A stretch of 64,000 nt of DNA, taken from the NCBI GenBank assembly GCA_936450465.1, contig OW388304.1, forward strand, positions 39,461,593 through 39,525,592, read 5' to 3'. The position numbers and the translations under genes were made by a program. Shown one piece after another: positions 1-11,100 of the stretch. Positions within the stretch are counted from its first letter, which is position 1; each line of letters starts with the position of its first letter. Origin of the DNA: Gibbula magus (Eukaryota; Mollusca; Gastropoda; Trochida; Trochidae). The notes beneath the pieces are model-generated. The model had not been told where the DNA came from, did no database searches, and saw nothing but the letters and a program-made list of their open reading frames with translations.

Positions 1-204
1 TAGTTGTATAAGAAAATAATAAATTCAATATATATCCCACGTGTTTTCCATACAAGTTCGCTGATGTCCGTAATGGATTCACTACATCCACCCTAATTGA
101 AGGAACAGTTGGTTAAAAAGATACCACAAATCGAATATGGATTAACATGTATTTTGGTTTTGAATGAACCTTTGTAATAATGTAATATAGTGATATTTTG
201 TATC

Positions 205-370
205 ATTTTCAACCAGTCACACAGCCCTCGGGTCAGTTTTTATCTCGATGTAATCAGCCCCCTACTGTGTACTGACCGCAGCTACATGGAATACGTGCTG
301 TTTGGAGTAATCAAATCAAACAATAGCGACTGTTGAAGATGGTTATATCGAAGCTTATCTCTGATGTGAC
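205..370 (+). other. Conserved A island with decayed ORF
   Basis: A block of about 150 bases, strongly conserved in A1, A2 (18841-19002) and A3 (40555-40715). In A2 it reads as one frame with motifs PLLCTDRSYMEYVLFG and KSDNSDCWRW. In A1 the Trp codon in the same frame is TGA. In A3 an extra T near the start shifts the frame. No matching start codon or clear donor site is visible. It could be a fossil exon or simply a conserved non-coding block. No family recognised. Confidence 0.3.
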
Positions 371-1364
371 AGTAAAGCAAGGACTAAGTTAGATATTGAT
401 CTAGAAATTGCCTTTTTATGTGACACAAACTTAACTATTACCTGAAAAAGTGCATAATGTATTGTTAAAATTTAAACCATTTAGACAGCGAAAATATAGT
501 GTATATCAAATTCTGCCAAAATAAAATTTAAAGAAAGTGTAAAATATATTGACAATTTGACATGTTTTCATTTGACAAATTCGCTGTCAGTTCAAAACTA
601 TAGCAATGATTTAAGATATGATAGATAATTCTTTATTGCCTGTTAGCAAATTGCTTCACGTCTGAGTGAGCATACATACAAAATTATACACATTCATTTA
701 TAATAAATACATGGAATATAAACATAGTTATATAACATGGACAAAAAGTATGATGATGGGAACATTAAGCTAATTCATTATAGTAATTGACTTTGGTACA
801 AAAGACATTTGATAACATTTGGTTTTACACGTGGGGACATTAAACCGACGGCCGGAGGGTATCGATTCGAAATATTCATGTAAAACATGTGAAGGGTCAG
901 TGATAATGTTTTAAGCTACATTTTGAGCCTGTCCTTCATGAAGTTCATCTGATGTCTTAAAGATACGATTAGAAATTGTCTCTCCTTGTTTGATGATCTG
1001 ATTTTATGTGTTTCTATTTGTTAGTTACAGTGAAGTGTAGAATTGATATATTTTCATGTTTCCATTTTAAAAATTAGCTGTCAGTTCAAACTATAGAAAT
1101 AAATTACCTCGCCCTTTGTGTTAAACCATCCAATCAATTCAATAGTGTGTCTTCTCTCCTAAGGAGTTCAACAATGAACATAACTAGTATCATTCATCAT
1201 TAGTATAAATAGTTACCATATGTTATATTCTTATCAGTTAATAAGGTGGGTAATTGACTCTTCATGATCTTTCAGAATATAAAATGTTGATATTGTAGAC
1301 AAATACATGCCAAGATATAAAACTGCTTGAGCATGAACAGAAGACTCCCCACACTGGAACATTA

Positions 1365-1553
1365 TCAACTTTTTCCATTTGTCCATTTATCATTCATTTC
1401 ACTTTGAAATTTATGTTCATTTTGCAGTTTATTCTTTCTTTGGATTTTTATCTTTCTATTTCTAAAAAGTAAACCTTTCTTCAGTTTGAATAAGTGTAAG
1501 TATTTGTCAAAGTATTTTCTTTGTGCCATGTTTTTATTTTCATTGACAAACAT
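1365..1553 (-). other. Very basic open frame on the minus strand, A copies
   Basis: About 60 codons, Lys/Asn rich (NENKNMAQRKYFDKYLHLFK), open in A1, A2 (23023-23200) and A3 (41657-41845). The changes among copies are mostly non-silent, and it has no B counterpart. AT-rich composition alone can produce such a frame, so I do not call a gene. Confidence 0.15.
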
Positions 1554-4116
1554 GGATGCACGAGATACTATTATAATCTAAAAATATATAAACAGCATGT
1601 TATAGGTTATGATAAGAGCTCATTGGAGTCATCTGTGTAAATCATGTTAATGTTTTATCCAAACGGATGTTTTGTTTCGTGACACCAAACAATTTGATAA
1701 AGACACAAAAGCAAGATTTATAGCAAGAACAAATTAAAAGCCAAATGAGTATGAATCCAAATCTATTTGCAATAATTGAAGTGAATGTCTAATGTAATAA
1801 GTGTTGTGTTGTATTTATCAATCTGTATTTGTCACATTAGGTGTTATTTAAAGCCTGTTGTAAATCAGATATTTAAAACTTATTTACTAGAAATTCTAAA
1901 TTAGAACTAATGATTTAACATTAAAAGCAAAATATATAAATTTCAGTGTGACAGTTTCGATCAAATTTGTAAAAATATTTTAAAATACTTTCAAATCATG
2001 AAACAATCATGTTTTTGAACATAAAATACATATCAATCTTATCAATTATGAAATTTATAAATTGACAAAATTTGCTAATCTGCTAAAATATTATTACTAA
2101 ATTCAATTTTACATATTCACTTTATCAATTGAAATTTGTTGTTACTTGATAGCTTTCACGAGATTGATGTAGAGGCATAAGATTTGAAAATATCCAATTT
2201 GAAGTTGAATAATCTTATTTGCATTTCATATTTATTATACTCGACATCCGTCGATGGTTAGATTATAATAGATTGTGTAGACTCTTAAAGTGTGTTGTTA
2301 TGATTTTAAATGGCAGTTTCAATTATAGATTTGCAAAGTCAAACGATATTCATCTCAGTTATTCCATAGGGTATGATAACATAAGACCATTGACACACTC
2401 ATTACTTACTCAAGACTATTATAAATTTTATGAGATCAATTTTAAAGCAATAACGTTTACCACATTTGCTATCAAAAGGTTCCTTTAAGTTGCAGTCAGT
2501 TCGAATTCAAATACACTACATCTTAAGACTATCTTTGGAATCTTACTGTTTTATGATCAAGGGAATATTTGAAATTAATACATCATACATGGAAAAAACA
2601 AATTAGTTAAATTAATACCACGATGAAGTTTTCCCCCTCTAAATGCAAGGGAAAATGAATACTGAATTTTGGGATAAACTATTTCATCATAGTATTTTCT
2701 TGCATATGAATCATCAATTTCACAAGGGTAATTTACCTTGCTCAAATCAAAATTAACTCTTGCATTTTATGGTATTTGAAAACCTTATAAAAGGGAATTA
2801 AACCAGAAGAAACATCATTAGTATGAAATTCGGCATGTTTATTAATTCTTTAGTTGAGTACAGAAATAGTCATTGTACCTGGAAACATAATCCTCAAACC
2901 AGGATGTTAGATGTTAGGTAGCTTCCAAATCACATTTGTGAATATCGTTTGCAAATATTACGCCTAAAAATATTAAAAACATGAACATTATATAAATGAA
3001 CAAATGTAAAGTTTCTTATTGATATATAGATACACCGTGCATTTTAACAAATAACTGTATAAGCAACTCGAGTAAATAAAAAATATTGCATGAGAAAATA
3101 TTGTAATAATCAACAAATTGTACTTATTTTATCTATGCAATCAATTGATGGAAGGAGATACAATTACATCTGTATTAGCTCCCTTAATATCTCAACATAT
3201 GATTGTTTTTAACTTCATTTATGAACGTTTCAATATTGAATGAAAAAACAATTGCTTTGACTATTGACATTTATTACTCGAAAATATCAATGTATTGCAT
3301 CTACAACACATTTTATAATTTCGTATGTAAACATACACATACATATATTTATATAATAAAACCGGACTTTACTACTAAGAGGAATAAATCAAGACAAGTT
3401 GTGACATAGTTGAAAATGAAAGTAAATTATTTACAGTAAATACAAACTGATAATAAGGTAATCATATTTCGATTATCATGTTCTTGTCAAATTAAACATT
3501 TTAAGAAATTTATTCAAAATCAAACTATTATAATAAATAGTACACAATCAAACGCAGAAGGATTTCAGTACATCCCAACATGTATTAAAAGAACTGGACA
3601 TTAAATAGTAAATTACCGACATATTTGACGTATTGCCACTGACAATTGACTCATTAAGAAAGCACTTTTGATGCAAACAAGACAGGAAGTGACATTGCTA
3701 TATTTCTTCTTTATGTACCTTATATTCTGAGACAACACAAAATCAGTCTGGCTGCATTGACTGAAGGATCATTAACCAGTAATGAACAAATATTTACAAC
3801 AGTTTTGCTGTTGAATTCATAAGAGACGCCTGTCTGAATATCTGAACTTGGCTGTTTAATAACAATAGTTGTATTAACTCAGTCATCCACTTTCACAGTC
3901 CTGTTTAGCTTTATCATCGAACGTATTGATTGTAGCAATGGGCGTGTGAGGTCATATAGAATGGTTTTAGATCGCTGATTCAACAAAGCTGAACCATTGA
4001 ATTTATTTTTCTGAAATTTCAGATGGTTTAATTGATCTTTTATATGCTTAATACATCGATACCGACATCTGTTAGCCTTTCATTCTATCACTGAAAAGTT
4101 GAATTCGATTATACAA

Positions 4117-4262
4117 ACACACATAAAACAAATCAAATGGAAAAGTCATCTAAGTTTGATGATCAGTTATATTTGCAAGCACTCTAGAGATTTAATACGC
4201 CATGAGAAATTGTTCATATAAATCGGGAGCTTTATTCACTCTTTTACCAGATTAGCTCAGAA
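4117..4262 (+). pseudogene. Broken A1 copy of the helical 147-nt exon
   Basis: Counterpart of the A2 exon at 25779-25925. It carries four lesions: the acceptor AG is changed (ACAG to ACAA), one A is missing in the A-run before TCATCTAAG (frameshift), GCACTCTAG brings a stop, and CCATGAGAA brings a second stop. The donor-like GTAAGG after the block is kept. It reads as a dead exon. Confidence 0.4.
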
Positions 4263-4354
4263 GTAAGGGAGCAGGATTGAACTTCGATAGAATTCGCGTT
4301 CTGGAACATAAAGTTAATTTTTTGCTTGAACTGAATTTGAACTTTTATTTCCAG

Positions 4355-4530
4355 TTATGTGTTCTACAATGACTTTGGTTCTTTTAATAATTTCAGGTAA
4401 TATCAACTTTCATGAATATCAATATAACAAAATGAATTTGATATTTTATCCAGTACTCGGGTTTATAAGTAATTCTACTATGACTGGACAACCTTTATAC
4501 CATGCATCTACTATGCCTTCTTTTTTATGA
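4355..4530 (+). CDS. Possible two-exon secreted mini-gene, A1 (4355-4396, 4454-4530)
   Basis: A 42-nt block (4355-4396) sits between TTATTTCCAG and GTAATATC, an acceptor/donor arrangement kept in all three A copies. Read from the ATG at 4369 it gives MTLVLLIIS plus one base. Joining over a 57-base intron that ends in TTTTATCCAG gives a second block (4454-4530) reading VLGFISNSTMTGQP... to TGA, with a signal-peptide-like start. The alternative phase-2 reading of the first block, YVFYNDFGSFNNF, is also open and would chain to the 74-nt block at 6047. Which reading is real, if either, cannot be decided here. No family recognised. Confidence 0.25.
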
Positions 4531-4924
4531 AATTCATTTTCAGAATTGTTCTTCAAAATAGAAAATAAAATTAATTAAGCTTAAGCTAAGCTTTTCATCA
4601 TTCAGTGGGATTCATTGGCAACAATACAATGAAACCATTTACGTTGGCGCTGCTGACATCATAATCGTTATTAAAGCATCATAACGTTTTATTACGACCT
4701 TGCCATCTTTGGTATGTATCTAGAACTTGAATAATTTATTCTCGATAAGATATCGTATTGATATTTATGTGAAGAATTGATAGAAAGACATTTTGTAAGC
4801 ATGCAATATTAAGTTAGTTATGTTGACGATCAGATATCACAAGTAAAGACAAACCATCCTTAACACTTAAAAGGTCAGGTCTTTGAAGGGCATTTAGAAG
4901 TGGTATACATAAGAACAGGAAGAT

Positions 4925-5000
4925 TTTCTGGATAACAACTTCTTTAATGTGAAAATACACGACGTTTCGGAGTACATAATCACTCCTTTATTGAGGATGT
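4925..5000 (+). mobile_element. Remnant with ACGACGTTTCGGAGTAC motif, A1
   Basis: CTTTAATGTGAAAATACACG runs into ACGTTTCGGAGTACATAATC and ACTCCTTTATTGAGG. Motifs of this kind (dispersed ACGTTTCGGAG...CTCCTTCATCAGG) are a feature I associate with repetitive elements in invertebrate genomes. A longer form is at 45180-45300 in A3, and A2 keeps only the edge at about 26580. The element class is not determined. Confidence 0.3.
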
Positions 5001-5079
5001 AAATAAAAAAAAATGATGAAACGAGGGAGGCCAATTGGCTTTATTGAAATTGTTAAACGAATAATAATTACAGGTGATA

Positions 5080-5120
5080 GGAAGAGAGGCCTCCAACATG
5101 AACAATTGGCCTCTCTTTCC
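5080..5120 (+). repeat. Hairpin with arms GAAGAGAGGCC, A1
   Basis: Arms GAAGAGAGGCC and GGCCTCTCTTTC flank a loop of about 16 bases containing AACATGAACAATT. The same hairpin is at 45567-45607 in A3 in the same orientation. In A2 (26796-26835) the loop is in the opposite orientation. Confidence 0.75.
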
Positions 5121-5444
5121 ATTTCACGAAATCAGGCCTTTTGCTAAAATAAAGGTTACATAATTGAAAGCCTCATCATGATAGAATACAGATAAGCCTA
5201 CAATTTTTTAAAATCAAAGACATGTTATACTGGCATGGATTGATAGCAAGTTAATATATTGAGATCTCTGTTCTCAGCGTGTTAGTTTAGCCAGTGAACG
5301 TTATGTACTGTCAAACAACTAATATACATACATCTTCAACTAATGTTTTCATAATGCTACTGTTAGTAAAATCTCTTGAGGGGAACATAGTATTGTATTC
5401 ATCACATGACGATTTTACATGTATTTTTTATATTTATCAGTATC

Positions 5445-5650
5445 GGTAGATTTTGTCAATGGGAACATAGTCTCAACTCATGCTCTTGACACTCTAGTGT
5501 GTCAGTATAATCGTTGGATTTAAAAATTAACTCAGTTTATCAGTATATTTTGTTCATGGGAAATAGTCTCAAATCATGCATTTACATGTATTTCTAATTG
5601 ATATTTCATGACTCAGAATGTCAGTTTAATCTTTCGATTGAAAAATAGTA
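5445..5650 (+). repeat. Diverged internal direct repeat with a palindrome, A1
   Basis: Two units of about 115 bases share TCAGTAT..(G)TAT/GATTTTGT, ATGGGAA, ATAGTCTCAAATCATGC and GTCAGTATAATC. The first includes GACACTCTAGTGTGTC, which is the perfect palindrome GACACTCTAGAGTGTC in A3 (near 45975). The same pair occurs in A2 (about 27150-27360) and A3 (about 45925-46135). Confidence 0.5.
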
Positions 5651-5724
5651 TCATATCAAACCAGTTCTTTACAAAAAGACAATGCATTTATAACTATAAA
5701 CAAAGCTAATTATCCTATCCTTTC

Positions 5725-5758
5725 ATTGACACACCTATCGTCTTTAAGGTGTGTCAAT
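5725..5758. repeat. 12-base inverted repeat ATTGACACACCT, A1
   Basis: ATTGACACACCT at 5725-5736 and AGGTGTGTCAAT at 5747-5758 form a perfect stem with a 10-base loop. The copies near 27431 and 46210 keep it with one base changed at the end (GTGTGTCACT). It is kept in all A copies and absent from B, which lacks this region. Confidence 0.6.
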
Positions 5759-5879
5759 ATAAGCCAATATCACATATCGTAATTCTAGCTTTAACAAAAG
5801 TAACATTGATAAATGTGTACAATGAATATTTCTAGAGAGGTGGTGGTTTTACAGCAACGATCTCAAAAAAAGAAAGAAA

Positions 5880-6046
5880 AGAATGATTAGATTATGATGA
5901 TACAATTTCTTCAAAGGAGTCTCTTTTACATCACAATCGTGTCTCTAGAGACATGTAGAGACTTCAGCAATCATTCACTACTCTCCAGACATCGACTCGG
6001 CTGATGGAGGAGTTCAATAATCTAATAGTTTCTCTCTTACCTCCAG
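5880..6046 (+). promoter_or_regulatory. Conserved palindrome island before the 74-nt block, A1
   Basis: GATGATTAGATTATGATGA, then ACATCACAATCGTGTCTC and the 14-base palindrome TGTCTCTAGAGACA, then ATGGAGGAGTTCAATAATCT. The order is repeated in A2, A3, B1 and B2 and is one of the best conserved parts between the A and B halves. In B the palindrome centre is TTGA. In B1 and B2 the left part is present twice, about 770 bases apart. A regulatory role is inferred from conservation only. Confidence 0.35.
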
Positions 6047-6120
6047 CTTAGTAGGACAACAGGTTTACAAACATGTGGAATTTCTCTGCGAGCTGTTATT
6101 AGGCAAACAGGGTGAATGTC
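6047..6120 (+). CDS. 74-nt exon-like block, A1, unknown product
   Basis: A strong acceptor, TTTCTCTCTTACCTCCAG, precedes a 24-codon frame (starting after one base) reading LVGQQVYKHVEFLCELLLGK...C, followed by the donor-like GTGAGT. The peptide looks like an amphipathic helix. The acceptor is kept in all five copies; a GT at this donor is present only in A1 and A2. The minus strand is also open here (motif REIPHVCKPVVLLSWR) and ends at GTAAGA, which is simply the complement of the acceptor tract. Strand and function are therefore uncertain. No family recognised. Confidence 0.33.
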
Positions 6121-6628
6121 GTGAGTTCTTGAAAAACAGCTTTATCTAATTCTGGGGCATTTTTGTTTTTATTCAATGATATCCCTTAGTATAACAGTTA
6201 TACACTGTGCAAGTTAAATCTGAAATCGTTGACTGATGTGTGGAATATAAGTTTTTGGGAATACGTTGTGTGTTTGGTAACTTTGACTATCTAAATGACA
6301 AAAAACAACTTAACTTAAGGCGAACGTGTTTTACATCTGGATGTTTGCATTTCTTATTCCCCATTGCCGTAATAAGAGGGTTGTTATTTTGTAATTTACA
6401 TGAATAATGTGGACATATAATAATTGACACTATCTACGACAATTTATGATACTTATAAAATGGCAAACTTATACAGCAGTATAAACATATAACTGTTTCG
6501 GATTTTGTCACAAACGAAAAGAAAAGCAAACAGTAAATTTCCATATGATGTAATAGTCTGAGTAGGTAGAGCTCTGGGAACCACATGACACTTCTTTTAA
6601 GATCTTACAACTCACCCTATCAGTCTCA

Positions 6629-6932
6629 AAATAGCGCAGTGGTTAGTGCGTTCGACTTTGGATCAAGAGGTTCGGGGTTCGAATCCCGTCAGGGGCACGG
6701 CAATTGTGTCTGCAGTAGAGAACTGTTCTACACGCAGTAAGGTTTGGGTGCAATGCTACACTGAATTTCAGCTAACCATGGTTCGCTAGTTCCAGCCGAT
6801 GCTTGCAGGTTTCACCGCAATACATAGCCACATGGCGTTGCGGGCTTTCTCCCTGCCATAATACTAGCAGCAAAGATAAAAGTGAAATACTCTTGAAAGC
6901 GGGGTTAAACCAAACTCACCTCACCTCACCTC
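6629..6932 (+). mobile_element. tRNA-headed SINE, A1 first site
   Basis: The head has polymerase III A-box-like TAGCGCAGTGGTTAGTGCG and B-box-like GGTTCGAATCC. The body has TCTGCAGTAGAGAACTG and CTCCCTGCCATAATACTAGC. The tail is AAAGCGGGGTTAAACC with CACCT repeats. The 3' flank (CCATTGATTGGCTTGAAAGC) is shared with A2 and A3, so the insertion predates the A duplications. The 5' flank is altered by deletions in each copy. Confidence 0.88.
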
Positions 6933-7502
6933 CTGAACCATTGATTGGCTTGAAAGCTGAGTGACTGAGTCCAAAAGAAAGTCTTCAATACAAAAAGCCC
7001 CTGTGACCAAGCTTCAAACGCCCACTTAATTAATTAACACATGGTAAGACTTTTGAAAAAGAGACCATTACCAGGGTTCAGATTCATTCCCTTAGGATTG
7101 TTTTATCTCTCCAGACGCGTGATTAAATTTGTATTTTTAGATTATTTTTTTTAACTCAAAGGGGAAAAAGACTTGATAAATCTCATGGTTTACACTTTGA
7201 ACTGTAACTGAGATGTTTTATCCTGATTTAAAATATAATATTTTAAATAACCACTATTAATGAATATATACATAATATAACCATATACCGGTACCAATCA
7301 TCACCAATTACATTTATATATGATTTTCCATAGCAATATCTAGTGCAGATTAAACTCTTACTGAAATGTTTAAGTAACACATTCGATCTAACAGATATAA
7401 TACAATGCACAATCATATACAATCATAGCAAACTATTTTGGTATATAATTACTACCAAATGAATTTACAACAACCATTTATCATCATCTTTCTATTACTA
7501 GA

Positions 7503-7795
7503 TGGGGCGGGATAGCGCAGTGGTTAGTGCGTTCAGATCAAGGCGTCTGGGGTTCTAATTCAGGCAGGGGCATGGCAACTTTGTCTGCAGTAGAGAACTG
7601 TTCTACATGCAGTAAGGTCTGGGTGCAATGCTATACTGAATTTCAGCGTAGTACCAACCATGGTTAGCTAGTTCCAGTCGATGCTCGCAGGTTTCACCGC
7701 AATGCATAGCCACATGTCGTTGCGGGCGTTCTCCCTGCCATAATACTAAGTGAAATACTCTTGAAAGGGGAGTTAAACCCCAACTCACCTCACCT
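7503..7795 (+). mobile_element. tRNA-headed SINE, A1 second site
   Basis: Flanked by an 11-base target duplication, CTATTACTAGA on the left and CTATTACAAGA on the right. The same site is occupied in A2 and A3, so this is one shared old insertion. The copy has lost a few bases in its head (GTTCAGATCAAGG) and about 14 before TGAAATACTC. Confidence 0.9.
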
Positions 7796-7937
7796 CTATT
7801 ACAAGAGAAGTCAAACTATCATAGTCTGCACTACATGCATCCACACATCCAGTGCCTTCCAGACATCTCGTATAAGTCGATAATCTTCGAGTAAAGCTTT
7901 AAAAAACTGATAGTTTTTTCTCCCATTTCAATTCACA

Positions 7938-8135
7938 TCATGTCTCTTCTCTATCAAAGGTTGACACTCCTTTCACGGGAAGAGCCCTAAATGATATTCC
8001 TTTCATGAGAAGAGCTTTAAATGACCTTTTCTCTTTCCCTCTTGTAACTGTATTAAGTTCAGTCCTCATAAAAGCAGTGTTTAATGACGTCGGGTCCTCA
8101 ACAATGATTTGATTTACGTTAGCCCCAATCCTCAA
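7938..8135 (-). other. Minus-strand open frame with internal 30-nt duplication, A1
   Basis: A frame starting MRTELNTVTRGKEKRSF is open on the minus strand in A1 and A2. In B1 and B2 it is recognisable as MRIELNTTTRGN.KRPF...ending FDRNQT and stop. A copies carry a 10-residue duplication (FKALLMKGIS/FRALPVKGVS) that B lacks. A3 has two single-base losses that break it. Most A/B differences change the amino acid, so coding is doubtful. Confidence 0.2.
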
Positions 8136-11100
8136 CTATTTGGAAAAGGTCACAGGCTATTCAAGCTGAAACTGATAAGACACGTCAATGAAATATTCCA
8201 AGTTCCAAATCTCTGAATATCTTTCTCTGATATCCAGAAACTGTAATTCTTATATATAATTTATATTATTTCAGAGTATTATTATTCTATTATTTCTATT
8301 TTGCTCCACAAATTTAGCTGTTAATAGACAATTCTTTAATAAACAAGTTCTGTTTCTGCCATTTTAGGAATGGATTTGTATTCATGGACTGAATGAAGAG
8401 AGAACAATGTATTTATGTGAAGAACATGTCCCTGAGATTTGAGCTGCATCTTAACTTCTGATAGACATCCTGATTAAATGATTGTTTGCAGGCAATGACA
8501 CACGAAGCAGGAACGAATGCCATCGTGATGAAACGATAATGAGCATTTTAACACTTTAAATACCAAGTTTATGAGACTCCACCAATGATGCCCATTGTTT
8601 GCAATTCTCATCATATAATATCTAAATCAAATATAATCAGGAATCATCTAAAATAAATCTTTTAAAGGCCATATCATAACCAAACACAGAAGCTTTGTTT
8701 CCAATATTGATATAACATGTGCCAATCGGTCTTTATCAGGTTATCAGACGTGGTGAACCTTGATGGTTTTGTATTACAAAGCTAGTATCATGATATCGCT
8801 TAATGTCAACTTGTTAAATGATATCATCAAACACTGGAAATATCATTTTAGTTGGGCAATGCTCATAACAGTTTCTGGTTCTCGTTTAATAAGTAGATGT
8901 TAGCGACAGGGTGACAGACAACATAAGTCACCTTGTTGAAATAAAAGGGTGTGCCTCTACTCTCGAGAAAGAGAGATTATGGATCTGTTGCTTAGAGACG
9001 TGTTACAAAACTGATAAATTCCTCTTTTCAAACAATCTACTGTAATGCATGATTATGGAATTGTTCTTTGCAAACTTCTTGAAACCCTGAGATATTTTTC
9101 AAAGAAAAGTAAAAGTAAACAACCACAACCCATCCTTAGAACGATGTTTTATTGAAGGTGGGGTGGCATGTATATCATGCTTATGCTTGTAATAATTACT
9201 GAGATTGAGATAAACACAGTGTTGGTCAACTGATAACTTTGGCCAATGATGTATTCTGATCGCACAGTTGCATCAAATGTATTGATAAAGCTAAGGATTG
9301 AGCAGAGTAAAGGTGCTCCGTACAGCCTTATATTTACACACCATACATGTTAAAAGTATGAAACAAATAGAAACATATTAAAATTTGACTAAATAGGTGT
9401 TAGCACCTTCTGTTATCAAAGAACATTATATGATTGCACAGCTTCAATTATACCTTTAAGTTTTCAACTTTAATTTGAAGCATCAATCTTCATTGCACGT
9501 CAATTACAACAAACCATTGCAACCATGATTTGCAATTTTTTAAACCTGATTGAAATAATACTTGATCAAGAAATAACACATTGATTTTAGGTGCTATTGA
9601 TAACTATTATATTGCATGCACTACATAATTCAGATAATTAATAAATCCTACAATCGACAGATAAACTGAAACTAGGAGAGAGACAGAGAGACTTTATATT
9701 TGTAGAGATAATAGAGGGGATCATTTCTGCAATTACCAAAATAGTTTCCTGAGGATTACGTTTGCATTTGACAACGTTTAACAAATACATCATCTCTTGA
9801 TGTCATAACGAACCATGCTTTATTCGAATACATCTAGCATGTGGAAACCAATCCTTTGTGTTTTTCAAAAAATTTCACTGATGTCCATCGACTCATTATA
9901 TCCATCTGAATTGAAGGAATAGTCATGTTTTAAGGACTGTATTTATTAGATGTCATTTTATCAAATTGTTTCTCTTTGGCGTTCGTTCGTGTGATGACTA
10001 AATTGGCTAAATTAGTTAGAACATAGAATCTTATGTTTACGAAGTCATTAAATTATAATTATACTGTTCAAAGCAATGACTGATTGGGAATGAAGACAAC
10101 CTTTCCTGTACTGTTTGCAATATTTTGCATTATGTTCAATATTACATAAATAGAGAATACTAAACGACGTACCGTTTAATAACATATTTATGAAACAAGT
10201 GTGTGGTTTGTATTTAACGAGTGAAATCGATATATGATAATATTGCAAAACTTGCCATTTATCATTAAAAAAGTTTAACAAATACATTTTCGATATTTTA
10301 CACTGCTTTAGTAACACTGCTTTAGTAGTACAATAATGTTTTCAACGTTAAAAATTTAATTCATTTAAGTGCCAAAATGAGACAATCTCTTGATGATAGT
10401 GAAATACAGACAGATGCTGTTTTTGCTGATGTTAGGATTTGGAACCCACAGTAATCAATATACAGACAGGAACAATGTACCATTTTCGAAGTTTCAAGAT
10501 TAACAAGTGCATAATAAAGAAAACAATAATATAATGTAAAAATCCAAAATAAGAAACCACAAGCAAACAGTCGTCAAAAAGTGCAGGTAATGAATATCGT
10601 GGCTATAGGAGAAATTGCACAAGGTTGATGGTTCCAGAATTATGAGCACAAATGTGTTTTATTATCAAAATCCTGGAAGTCAATAATGTATTCATTAAGA
10701 GCTCAATATCAATTATTGAATTTATAAATTGACAAAATCTGTTAACTCAATGTTATTAAATTGTATTTTACATTGAACATTCTCAGTTGAAAATAATGTT
10801 AATGCATTAGATTTGATAATATCCAATGTGTAGTTGAATAATCTAGTTTGCATTTCAAAGTTCTGTAACACGTCAGTAGTTAGGCTAGAAAGGATTGTGT
10901 AACCTCTTATGCGATACCACATCCTAGAATTTATATATCCGTTCCTATTATAGATTCTCCAAATAACAAACATAAACGATCCATAATCATATACCATTTT
11001 TTTTTTAAAATCCCCATAACATTTTTATAATGTATACTCCTTGACATGCCCATTACACAAGACTATTATATACTTTACTAGATCAATTTGAAAGCAATTA

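Larger units (their letters stand above)
1..9840 (+). repeat. Tandem array, half-unit A1
   Basis: First copy of the A half. It aligns from its first base with 18640 onward and with 40345 onward, all beginning with the motif GTTGTATAAG followed by AATTCAATATATATCCCACG. In the 180 bases from 2221 I count about 6 differences from A3. It also aligns, more loosely and in islands, with half B starting near 9840 (shared CACTGATGTCCAT-like start, shared islands near 6000, 7100, 8000 and 8800). It contains two SINEs, exon-like islands at 4117-4396 and 6047-6120, and several inverted repeats. The left edge of the window cuts the array, so its true start is unknown. Confidence 0.9.

Noticed and set aside
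2219..2488. 89-codon frame in A1 and A3
   Set aside because: A2 loses it through deletions, differences are not biased to silent sites, and no splice or start context supports it.
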